The translations under genes and the position numbers were made by a program. The notes beneath the pieces are model-generated. The model made no database searches. It saw only the letters and a program-made list of their open reading frames with translations, and was not told the origin of the DNA. This document shows positions 1 to 6,692 of a stretch of DNA of 15,907 nucleotides, one piece after another. Every line of letters begins with the position of its first letter. The first letter of the stretch is position 1. Source of the DNA: CAZYPH01 sp964649095 (GTDB lineage Bacteria > Bdellovibrionota > UBA1018 > UBA923); NCBI GenBank assembly GCA_964649095.1, contig CAZYPH010000045.1, positions 1 through 15,907 of the forward strand, read 5' to 3'.

Positions 1-841
1 CAAAATTATGATCATGCCCCGCAAGATAGGCCGTGGCCCCCTGCATAGCGGCAGCCCAATGTCGGCGCTGTCTTAGCGACATGTGCCCGTGTTGGCCGCT
101 AGATAGTAGTGGGTGGTGGCCAAAAACAAGTTGGTAGGCACACTGGCTGCGATCGCCTTGCAAGTTACTACGTAACCAGGTTGCTTGTTCGGTGTTTGGA
201 CGGTTGGTATCGATAGCGTAAAAACAAAATGGTCCCCACTGTACTTTATAGAATCGCGATAATTGCGAGGGAGGAGGAAGTGCAGAGGATTCGGTTTCCA
301 GCGTAAACGCGCCGTCTCTGGTGCCGAAGAACCACGCCGGCCGATTACGTATTTGATTGATTGCCGTGCTAACATAGTCGACCTGCGCTTGAGGTTGGCC
401 CAAATAATCGTGATTACCTAAACTTACTAAAAAACGAGCGCCAGAATTTAACAACGCCTGATTCGGCGTGCGAAACTGGTAATCCCACGCAGGGGCATTA
501 GTCGATGGTACGCCATGGTCATAAAAATTATCGCCGAGATACAAAATATGGGTACAGCCGGCCAAGTGCATGGCCAGAGAAACATCCCGCTGAGAACGGG
601 AACCCGAGCCTGCATCGCCCACCGCACACAACGACGAGTAGTCTTGATAGGTATTATTTAGGGCCTCATCGTGTGCCGAATCGGACTCGTTCGTTACTGG
701 GTTAGTTGCTGGCTGAGAATTTGAAATTTGTGGCGTGGCGTTATTCGTCGTGGACGGCGAATCGTTACAATCGGTTAGCGTAACAATAAGCACCGGCAAG
801 GCCAACAGTGGAAGTAGCAAGCGTCTATAGATCGGCGTCAT
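1..841 (-). CDS. Secreted purple-acid-phosphatase-like metallophosphoesterase (3' end beyond window)
   Basis: Calcineurin-like metallophosphoesterase; 280 codons are visible and the frame is still open at the left edge, so the C-terminus is missing. All the metal-site motifs read so far are present in order: GDAGSG (75-80), GDNFYD (103-108), GNHD (142-145), GHHP (241-244) and GHDH (275-278). The tyrosine of GDNFY and the GDNFYDHGV context resemble tartrate-resistant (type 5) purple acid phosphatases, which hydrolyse phosphomonoesters at a dinuclear metal centre. The N-terminus has two arginines and a hydrophobic stretch (8-22), then a Ser/Thr/Asn/Pro-rich linker (26-65), so export is expected. 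Cys25 follows Leu-Thr-Asp, a poor lipobox, so lipidation is uncertain. The ATG at 841-839 is preceded by GAGGGG 8 nt upstream. It lies downstream of the grxD terminator and probably has its own promoter in 842-920. Substrate unknown. Confidence 0.88.
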   Translation of the reverse strand, partial: MTPIYRRLLLPLLALPVLIVTLTDCNDSPSTTNNATPQISNSQPATNPVTNESDSAHDEALNNTYQDYSSLCAVGDAGSGSRSQRDVSLAMHLAGCTHILYLGDNFYDHGVPSTNAPAWDYQFRTPNQALLNSGARFLVSLGNHDYLGQPQAQVDYVSTAINQIRNRPAWFFGTRDGAFTLETESSALPPPSQLSRFYKVQWGPFCFYAIDTNRPNTEQATWLRSNLQGDRSQCAYQLVFGHHPLLSSGQHGHMSLRQRRHWAAAMQGATAYLAGHDHNF

Positions 842-920
842 CTAAAATTCCCCTCGTTCCAATATGCTACTTGAACTCGGTATATTGGCCTAGAACCTCT
901 GACATATTTACCGCACCCAT

Positions 921-978
921 AAAAAAAAAGCCCATCTAACGATTTGCAGTTTTTTGCAAAGGGTTAGATGGGCTTTTT
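921..978 (-). terminator. Rho-independent terminator of grxD
   Basis: A perfect 16-bp stem pairs 925-940 with 963-978, with an inner TTTGCA/TGCAAA pairing (943-948 with 955-960) that lengthens the hairpin. Read on the minus strand it ends in a run of nine T (complement of 921-929), directly after the grxD stop. The plus-strand side also ends in five T, so it could work in both directions, though no plus-strand gene runs into it. Confidence 0.9.
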
Positions 979-1002
979 GTAAAAGAGAACGGCTGTCGCG
1001 CC

Positions 1003-1317
1003 TTAGTTCTGAACGAGCTTTTGTAGTTCGCCGCGCTCGAACATTTCAGAAACGATGTCACAGCCACCAACAAATTCACCGTTGATAAAGATCTGAGGCA
1101 CGGTTGGCCACTTGGTATAGCTCTCCAGCGCGTCCCAAAGAGCATCGTCTTCTAAAACATTTATAGATTCAAAGTTTTCAGCGCCCGCGGCACGTAAAAC
1201 CTGACACGCACGTGCAGAGAAACCACACTGTGGAAATTGCGCCGTACCTTTCATGAAAATAGTAACTTTATTGCCTTTTACGGTTTCTTCAATTTTGGGT
1301 TCTAATGGATGACTCAT
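1003..1317 (-). CDS. grxD: Monothiol glutaredoxin, CGFS type (Grx4)
   Basis: A 104-residue single-domain monothiol glutaredoxin. The active site is CGFS with Cys31, preceded by FMKGT (21-25). The cis-proline motif WPTVPQIFI (70-78) and the glutathione-binding GGCDI (84-88) are both present. Family members of this length carry a glutathione-ligated [2Fe-2S] cluster as a homodimer or as a heterodimer with BolA, and act in Fe-S cluster delivery and iron sensing in the cytoplasm rather than as general dithiol reductants. The ATG has a clear AGGAG about 10 nt upstream. It sits 31 bp downstream of bolA on the same strand, so the two partners are very likely co-transcribed, ending at the strong hairpin that follows. 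Confidence 0.96.
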   Translation of the reverse strand: MSHPLEPKIEETVKGNKVTIFMKGTAQFPQCGFSARACQVLRAAGAENFESINVLEDDALWDALESYTKWPTVPQIFINGEFVGGCDIVSEMFERGELQKLVQN

Positions 1318-1348
1318 AGTGTTTATTGCTCCTAATTAATGCTTCTGG

Positions 1349-1609
1349 TTAATTCTTTTGGTGATTTTTCTGGGCCCATTGTTCTGGCGTAAATGTTTTG
1401 AGAGACAGCGCGTGCACGTCGTTCGATTCGACCTCGCTTTTGAACAAATCAAAAACCATGCGATGTTGCTGAATGAGCGAACGCCCTTCAAACGCGGGCG
1501 AGACAATAAGTGCCTGCCAGTGGTCGTTAGTTCCGGTAAGGTCTACCAATTCTACCTGTGTGTTAGGGGCCAATGTTTGGATACGTGCTTTAATGGCGTC
1601 TGATGTCAT
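1349..1609 (-). CDS. bolA: BolA-family protein
   Basis: BolA/IbaG-type protein of 86 residues if started at the ATG at 1609-1607. The frame extends upstream to a TTG at 1648, but the family begins close to this ATG (MTSDAIKARI...), which is preferred; no clear Shine-Dalgarno is visible for either. Recognisable elements are the DHW segment, VSPAFEGRSLIQQHRMV and the C-terminal VHALSLKTFTPEQW, which holds the conserved histidine used as cluster ligand in Grx-BolA complexes. Such proteins work with CGFS glutaredoxins in Fe-S trafficking. The 31-bp spacing to grxD supports that partnership here. Assignment to the BolA or the IbaG branch cannot be settled by eye. Confidence 0.93.
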   Translation of the reverse strand: MTSDAIKARIQTLAPNTQVELVDLTGTNDHWQALIVSPAFEGRSLIQQHRMVFDLFKSEVESNDVHALSLKTFTPEQWAQKNHQKN

Positions 1610-1688
1610 ACAACCGTGTTTTCTATCAAGTCTAGAAACTGGAAGCAAGGCTCTAAATTTGATCTAAAATCTAAGCAGTTTAAGGTGT

Positions 1689-2723
1689 TTATCGTTTTAT
1701 GGTGCGTTTTATCTGTACTCTGTTTGGAGTGTTGGCAACGTCGAATTGAATAAAACTCAAAAGTAGCTGAAATCCAATGACTACAGGTACAACGGCCAGC
1801 ATTACCGTGCCTGTCAGTGTTGGTGTGTGTGTTAGAATGCCGTGCCACCAACGCCACGCGCCAAAGACCAATCCGAAACCAAACAGCAAACTGCCAAAAA
1901 ATAAGAACAATGATCCGGCATTGAAATCGCGTAAGAGATATAGATAAAAAATACGCTTTAAAATGCATTTTAAATATTTGGGAGGAAACTCAAATAAAAT
2001 CCGAGAGATGCGTAGATTGCTGATTTCATCAGAATAACGTGCCGGCAACGGTACGTCGACGACTACAGCACGCAACGTGCCTAGGCGAAACAACATATCG
2101 CTTTCGAAAAAATACCTACGATCAATTTTTGCAAAATCGAGACGTTTCAAACATTCGCGGTGAATGGCAGTAAAGCCGTTCGTGGGATCCATGTTCGACC
2201 AATAACCACTCGAGGCTTTATTGATAAACGATAAAACAGCATTGCCGAGTAGCCGAATGGGCGGCATCGCACGTAGTGAGGTGAGGTCAAAAAAGCGGTT
2301 GCCCTTGGTGTAGTCGGCCCACCCCATCTGAATCGGATCAATAAGAGATTCGATGTCATCGGGGTCCATTTGTCCGTCACCATCTAGTTTAACTATAATT
2401 TCAGCACCATCATCGATGGCCGCCGCGTAACCCGATAACACCGCTCCGCCGACGCCTTGATTCTTAGTATGAGAAATAATCTTTATGGTGTGGGTTTGAG
2501 CGAATGTCGATATCAACTTATTAGAATATAGTAAATTATTAATATATTCGCCAGATTGGTCAGGGCAAGCATCGTCGATCAAATAAACAGAATGAATAGC
2601 TTGATGGGTACTAGTTGCAATTTTTTCTAAGAGCGCACCTATATGGGCCTTAACTTTAAAACACGGAATTACAACAGCTACGTGTGGCTGGACTCTCTGC
2701 TCTCTATTGATTGGTAGATTCAC
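1689..2723 (-). CDS. GT2 family membrane glycosyltransferase (polyprenyl-phosphate sugar transferase type)
   Basis: A 344-residue family 2 glycosyltransferase. The GT-A fold opens with VAVVIPCFKV (15-24). The nucleotide/metal motif is KLDGDGQMDP (112-121), and FFESDMLFRL (205-214) is the acceptor-side ED-type motif. Two hydrophobic segments at about 271-289 and 304-325 anchor the C-terminus in the inner membrane. This layout resembles transferases that move a sugar from a nucleotide donor to undecaprenyl or dolichyl phosphate (DPM1/ArnC-like); the actual sugar is not predictable. The start is a GTG at 2723-2721. It is forced, because an in-frame TGA lies 15 nt upstream and no other start codon falls between. 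There is no Shine-Dalgarno. It is the first gene of a minus-strand run toward bolA (79-bp gap), and its link to Fe-S genes is unexplained. Confidence 0.9.
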   Translation of the reverse strand: MNLPINREQRVQPHVAVVIPCFKVKAHIGALLEKIATSTHQAIHSVYLIDDACPDQSGEYINNLLYSNKLISTFAQTHTIKIISHTKNQGVGGAVLSGYAAAIDDGAEIIVKLDGDGQMDPDDIESLIDPIQMGWADYTKGNRFFDLTSLRAMPPIRLLGNAVLSFINKASSGYWSNMDPTNGFTAIHRECLKRLDFAKIDRRYFFESDMLFRLGTLRAVVVDVPLPARYSDEISNLRISRILFEFPPKYLKCILKRIFYLYLLRDFNAGSLFLFFGSLLFGFGLVFGAWRWWHGILTHTPTLTGTVMLAVVPVVIGFQLLLSFIQFDVANTPNRVQIKRTIKR

Positions 2724-2729
2724 GGTTTT

Positions 2730-2758
2730 AAAATATCAAGAGATCGTACAGTTGTCGA
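2730..2758 (-). promoter_or_regulatory. Candidate sigma70-type promoter for the GT2 gene
   Basis: On the minus strand, TCGACA (complement of 2753-2758), a 17-nt spacer and TATTTT (complement of 2730-2735). The predicted start of transcription falls at or within a few bases of the GTG at 2723. The -35 overlaps that of the opposite promoter. Boxes match consensus only moderately. Confidence 0.4.
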
Positions 2759-2780
2759 ACCGGCATCCGAACACTATATT
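2752..2780 (+). promoter_or_regulatory. Candidate sigma70-type promoter for cyaY
   Basis: TTGTCG (2752-2757), a 17-nt spacer and TATATT (2775-2780). Initiation about 6-7 nt later would fall at 2786-2787, just before the ATG at 2789, which implies a leaderless or nearly leaderless mRNA. It shares its -35 bases with the divergent promoter on the other strand. Confidence 0.45.
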
Positions 2781-2788
2781 TAGCGTCT

Positions 2789-3142
2789 ATGACGACAGTA
2801 ATGGATGAAAAAACGTTTCGTAAGCGAACCGACCAATTATTTCAATCAATGACGCAGGTGTTTGAAGCGATAGATCCTGACGTCGTAGAGTGTGAGTATG
2901 CTAACGGCAACGTCGTGTTGCTGTTTGCTGATCGCACAAAATGTATTTTATCGCAGCAGCCTTCCGTGCGGCAGATTTGGTTAGCGAATGCGAGTGAGGG
3001 TGTAGCGTTGCATTTTAGTTTTTCCGAGGGCGAACGACGCTGGTTAGACGATAAAGGCCAAGGCATTGACTTGTTGGGCTACGTCGAGGCACTAGTTTTG
3101 AAACGCTCGGGAGAAAAGATAGATCTACGCGCTAGGTCATAA
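2789..3142 (+). CDS. cyaY: Frataxin / CyaY iron-sulfur assembly protein
   Basis: A 117-residue frataxin-fold protein. An N-terminal helix (about 6-28) is followed by beta strands and the hallmark QPSVRQIWLA (57-66) with its conserved tryptophan (Trp64), then HFSFSEGERRWLDDKGQ and a C-terminal helix. Frataxins bind iron and modulate the IscS cysteine desulfurase/IscU scaffold during [2Fe-2S] assembly in the cytoplasm. The length is close to that of bacterial CyaY (about 106). The start is either ATG 2789 or ATG 2801 (four codons shorter); neither has a ribosome site. Its last 64 bp are antisense to the last 64 bp of the histidine kinase gene. It diverges from the GT2 gene, with bolA and grxD beyond it, so three Fe-S genes sit within about 2 kb. 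Confidence 0.9.
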   Translation: MTTVMDEKTFRKRTDQLFQSMTQVFEAIDPDVVECEYANGNVVLLFADRTKCILSQQPSVRQIWLANASEGVALHFSFSEGERRWLDDKGQGIDLLGYVEALVLKRSGEKIDLRARS

Positions 3143-5505
3143 CTCACGGAATCCGTCGTCACCTGAATTTGGACCATCGGTAGCAAAACTTTTGGTAAAA
3201 TTTTTAGTTTAGTTCCACCGAGCTGTGTGGTGATGTTTTGAAGATCTGTGTGGCCCGTTACAAGAACCGCCTGATTGCTAAGACCATTCTCAATAATAAA
3301 TTGTCCGCCTGTTTTGGGAGTGTTCTTAAATTCATGATCCACCAAAAAAACGTATTTATCTAATGTGCTGTTATTTTTCTGCGTTCGTACGAACTGTTGT
3401 GCCGCTTCGATCGTATCAAAATGGTGGGCGTAAAATTGTTTGCTTTCGATATCGGCTACGTCAAACATGGCGTGGAGGGTTTGGGCGAGTTGTTTTTTTT
3501 CTGTAATTAGTTGCTCCCAAATAATGTGGGTATGTGGTTCATCGTCGATCACTACAATTTCACGGTTACGCAGGTCAATCACACTAATGTTAGTCTCAGG
3601 TGCGTCAGCGAGAGGCAGCTCTATTTGTATTGTCGCGCCCTCGTTGGAGTTACTTTCTAGCGTCAGGCTGCCACCAAACGATTCGATTTGGAGTTTGGAG
3701 TACCATAGTCCCAATCCATGCCCCTGATGGCCCTTAGTGCTAAAACCCTTTTGTGCAAAGTGTTGAAGTGCCTCGTCTGAAAACCCGGGGCCATTGTCTT
3801 TGATTTTAAGAATAATTTTGTGTTCCCTGGATTCTTCGAATTCGACGGCTACCGCGGGGTTAGGGCGACCAATCGTACTTTCCACAGCATTATGTAAGAG
3901 GTTTGCTAGAATAGACTTAAAAACTTTTGGTTTCAGGTAGCTTGAAAGAAATACATCTGAGGTATTTCGATATGCCGTAGTGATAGGTACGTTGTTTTTA
4001 GCGCTTAGTTTAACTTCAGTGCAAATGGCTTCGATGGTCGGATATATTAATGTATTGCTATATGTTTCGTCATTACTAGCATTGAGGCTGCGGTCGTTTG
4101 CATTGTTCGTGTTTGAGTCTTCAGATTGGAATTTTACTAGAAGCTCACCAGTAATATCGTAAATACGTTGTGTTGCTGTCTGAATTAATTGCTGGGTCTC
4201 GGGGTCTAACATATGAGATCGGGTTTTTATTGCCTGAAGAGCCATTAGTGGTGAGCGAATGTCGTGTGCTACTTGCGCTGCGATAGTCGCAATTGACGCG
4301 TCGGTTCTAAGTTGTGCGTTTAGTTCGTAGGATAATCGTAATCGCGATAACACCGCCTTTAACGACGCAAGTATCGGACGTAGCTCTGATGGAATTCGGC
4401 TCTGCAATACCCAATTCATATTTTCATCGCCCATTAACACGCTGGCGTAAAGACTTTGGCAAAATGCAACAAGTCGACGGCTCATTAAAATGGCAAACAT
4501 ATTACTTAAACACCAAACAACAAAAAGTGAGGCCAATTCACTGCTAATTGTAAGGCGCGAGTTGAAGTGCGCTGCAAAGGTGAGATCGGGATCTTTAAAG
4601 TACCAAAATATATAGCTCGCAATTAACATGCCGCCTAAACCGAAGAGAACGGTCATAGTGCGGAGACTTCGAAACGAAACCTGAGTATTTAGAGTACTAT
4701 CAGGTGTCGTCAGTTTGTTCGACTGTTGGCTTAATAATAGACCTAGTAGTGCGATGCAAACGCCTGATAAACCCCACTGCCAGCCGTAGTCGAAAAGACG
4801 TAAATGGCTACTGTTGAGCGAATCATCGATAGCGTTAACGGCAATATTAGAAATTCCTAATAAAGCAACACTCGTCCATAAGATGAATTCGTAGATTGTA
4901 CCGGCACGTAAGCTTGCCATGAGGGCTCCAGCCATAAATACGGATTCAAATACGTTATATGAGATAGTTAGGATGTTTGAAACGATATCAGGGTCACTCT
5001 CGAACAGAGGCTCTACTATCGATACATAATGCACGCCCATTAATAGCAGTGTGAGGCCAATAAACACATAAAGAGAAGGTGTTTTGAGCGTTGGGTTCTG
5101 CTGATAAAATGTTCGTTTGATGCTGGCGACGCCAATATATATTGCAAATATATTATATAAAAAATCAGAATATGAATGTTCAATCGATCCTGAGGGAAGT
5201 GCTGCTATAAAATAACTGTAGGCGTAAAAGGCATCTCCGAAGGCGCAGGCAACGAGAGCCATGAGTAAGTAATAAAAATAACTGTGACCTGACTTTTGGT
5301 TGTTGTCGTCTAGTTTTTGCCGAATAGCATAGGCAGTCGTAGCCCCTAGCAGGCTACACAAGATACAGACTAAACAAATAATAATCCCTCGCGTTGGGAC
5401 TTGAACACTAGAAGTCCAAGCCAGCATTTGAAACAGCGCCAACTGCAATAAATTTACGCAAACTACGAGGGCGCTAATAACGGTCGGAATTCCAAATGCA
5501 AACAT
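3079..5505 (-). CDS. Hybrid sensor histidine kinase with polytopic membrane sensor and C-terminal receiver
   Basis: 808 residues. The first ~340 are mostly hydrophobic, with about ten likely membrane segments (near 4-30, 41-61, 76-101, 115-130, 145-163, 176-198, 205-225, 243-259, 283-302, 320-341). I do not recognise this as a named sensor domain. The dimerisation box is VAHDIRSPL with phospho-acceptor His414. The ATPase domain shows NLLHNAVE (535-542), DNGPG (570-574) and GHGLGL (595-600). A degenerate receiver follows, with acidic pair Asp654-Asp655, probable phospho-acceptor Asp723, Thr750 and Lys772. The phosphate would pass from His414 to Asp723, or on to an unlinked regulator; no separate response regulator gene is in the window. 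The ATG lies 18 bp after the DTW gene stop with no clear ribosome site, suggesting translational coupling. Signal unknown. Confidence 0.88.
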   Translation of the reverse strand: MFAFGIPTVISALVVCVNLLQLALFQMLAWTSSVQVPTRGIIICLVCILCSLLGATTAYAIRQKLDDNNQKSGHSYFYYLLMALVACAFGDAFYAYSYFIAALPSGSIEHSYSDFLYNIFAIYIGVASIKRTFYQQNPTLKTPSLYVFIGLTLLLMGVHYVSIVEPLFESDPDIVSNILTISYNVFESVFMAGALMASLRAGTIYEFILWTSVALLGISNIAVNAIDDSLNSSHLRLFDYGWQWGLSGVCIALLGLLLSQQSNKLTTPDSTLNTQVSFRSLRTMTVLFGLGGMLIASYIFWYFKDPDLTFAAHFNSRLTISSELASLFVVWCLSNMFAILMSRRLVAFCQSLYASVLMGDENMNWVLQSRIPSELRPILASLKAVLSRLRLSYELNAQLRTDASIATIAAQVAHDIRSPLMALQAIKTRSHMLDPETQQLIQTATQRIYDITGELLVKFQSEDSNTNNANDRSLNASNDETYSNTLIYPTIEAICTEVKLSAKNNVPITTAYRNTSDVFLSSYLKPKVFKSILANLLHNAVESTIGRPNPAVAVEFEESREHKIILKIKDNGPGFSDEALQHFAQKGFSTKGHQGHGLGLWYSKLQIESFGGSLTLESNSNEGATIQIELPLADAPETNISVIDLRNREIVVIDDEPHTHIIWEQLITEKKQLAQTLHAMFDVADIESKQFYAHHFDTIEAAQQFVRTQKNNSTLDKYVFLVDHEFKNTPKTGGQFIIENGLSNQAVLVTGHTDLQNITTQLGGTKLKILPKVLLPMVQIQVTTDSVSYDLARRSIFSPERFKTSAST

Positions 5506-5523
5506 ACTACTACTGCTGAGGAC

Positions 5524-6231
5524 TTATTTTTTGTTCGTGGTGGTCCTGTATTTCGTTAAAAAATCGCTGAGTAACTTATGAGCTGCATTGAAATGATCAT
5601 GCGATTCGACCCGCTGTGCGAGGGAGTGTGCTAGGTCTAAGCTTAGACCAATAGATTCCATTGTTGATAAACAGTCTGGGCGTGGTTCACGACGAATAGT
5701 TCCATACGCCGAACGTTTATTAGGATTTAGAGATATACGTTTTAACTTAAGTAACCACGGATTGCGCCACCACAGTGTTTTAGACTGACGCCAATTACCA
5801 TCTAGTACGACAATGCCATCTAAGCCAAAAAATTGATTTTGTGGTGCCTCTGAAGTGAACTGGGCCTTTTGTGTTTGTGTGCCCAAAAATAATACAGCCC
5901 ATTTTTTGGGGTCGATGATTGTATTTTTAGGTGCTCCTAGAGCGTGCGCTAAATTAGCCTTTGATAGGCCAACCGTAATTGTAACGTTTGGAAATAGAGT
6001 CTTGGCTAGCGTAGCCGAGGCTAAGTCTTTATCAGGCTCTTGAGGGTGTTGTAGTACGAGTACTTTTAAGTTCGTAGAAGGGAGCGTTTCTTTTAGGGCT
6101 GAAGCCTCGGCGCACATGCAGAGAGAGGGAGTAGCGGTCGGCTTGCGACAGTTGGGACAACGTTCAATTTCGGCTTTAGTAAGAGGCGCGGGTGACGGGG
6201 TTGTTTTGGTCAACGTTTCGGTATTTAACAT
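5524..6231 (-). CDS. DTW-domain protein, probable tRNA-uridine aminocarboxypropyltransferase
   Basis: 235 residues of the DTW family (E. coli TapT/YfiP, human DTWD1/2), which transfers the 3-amino-3-carboxypropyl group of S-adenosylmethionine to uridine, giving acp3U in tRNA. Four cysteines (25, 28, 38, 40) form a likely zinc site. HPQEPDK (62-68) is typical of the family. The namesake DxTW appears as DGNWRQSK (144-151), with Asn in place of Thr. Further on are the SAYGTIRREP and CLSTMES segments of the catalytic core. The ATG at 6231 has no Shine-Dalgarno, but TATAAC lies close upstream. It is the likely first gene of a two-gene unit with the histidine kinase, whose functional link to tRNA modification is not evident. 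Confidence 0.88.
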   Translation of the reverse strand: MLNTETLTKTTPSPAPLTKAEIERCPNCRKPTATPSLCMCAEASALKETLPSTNLKVLVLQHPQEPDKDLASATLAKTLFPNVTITVGLSKANLAHALGAPKNTIIDPKKWAVLFLGTQTQKAQFTSEAPQNQFFGLDGIVVLDGNWRQSKTLWWRNPWLLKLKRISLNPNKRSAYGTIRREPRPDCLSTMESIGLSLDLAHSLAQRVESHDHFNAAHKLLSDFLTKYRTTTNKK

Positions 6232-6279
6232 GCGCCCGGGGTTATAACGTAAAGGGTTCCCAAAAGCGACGCATTTAAC

Positions 6280-6319
6280 AAAAAAACCGACCCTAGAGTG
6301 GCGCTCTAGGGTCGGTTTT
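6280..6319 (-). terminator. Rho-independent terminator of the S41 peptidase gene
   Basis: A perfect 16-bp stem (6283-6298 with 6304-6319) with loop TGGCG. Read on the minus strand it ends in seven T (complement of 6280-6286). It begins 13 bp after the S41 stop and isolates that gene from the DTW-kinase unit. Confidence 0.9.
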
Positions 6320-6332
6320 AGACCAAGATAGG

Positions 6333-6692
6333 TTATGGTCTAGTTGGAGCTGGTTCCGGCGACGGTACAGGATCCACTACAGGAGTGGCTGCAGGTGTCG
6401 CTGCCGGAGTCTGAAAACCCCGTGTCAATGTACGGTTTGCAGCTGCCAATACCCCTTCGTATTTGCTGGTGGCAAACTCATTGACAGCGACCGCAACGTC
6501 AGGCGTTACGCCATTGTTTTCGATATAAGAGCCGTCTTTTCGCACAATTAAACTCTCGGTCACACGAACACTCATGTGGCTGTTTGGGGTGTAGGGGTGG
6601 TTTACGACGTTTCCACCCGCACCCAAAGTGCGAGAGCCGACTACCGTTGCCAAGTTGTTTTCTTTCATTGTGGCCCTGAAAATATCACACAT
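6333..6692 (-). CDS. S41 peptidase, C-terminal part after an in-frame stop
   Basis: 119 codons in the same frame as the upstream S41 segment, starting at the ATG directly after its TAA (TAAATG). It carries the part of the S41 catalytic domain after the nucleophile: DIFRATMKENN, the VGSRTLGAGGNV segment that in the family carries a catalytic-site Lys or equivalent region, and NGVTPDVAV near the end of the domain. It finishes with an Ala/Thr/Pro-rich tail (about 95-119). Alone it lacks the PDZ region, the substrate-binding half and the serine, so it should not be an active protease. It is best read as the broken 3' part of a single gene, from a real nonsense mutation or an assembly error. Translation by stop-start reinitiation at TAAATG is possible. 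Confidence 0.8.
   Translation of the reverse strand: MCDIFRATMKENNLATVVGSRTLGAGGNVVNHPYTPNSHMSVRVTESLIVRKDGSYIENNGVTPDVAVAVNEFATSKYEGVLAAANRTLTRGFQTPAATPAATPVVDPVPSPEPAPTRP

Noticed and set aside
1606..1968. Minus-strand 120-codon frame overlapping the end of the GT2 gene
   Set aside because: It is the out-of-frame shadow of the transferase C-terminus, which is well supported by its motifs and membrane segments.
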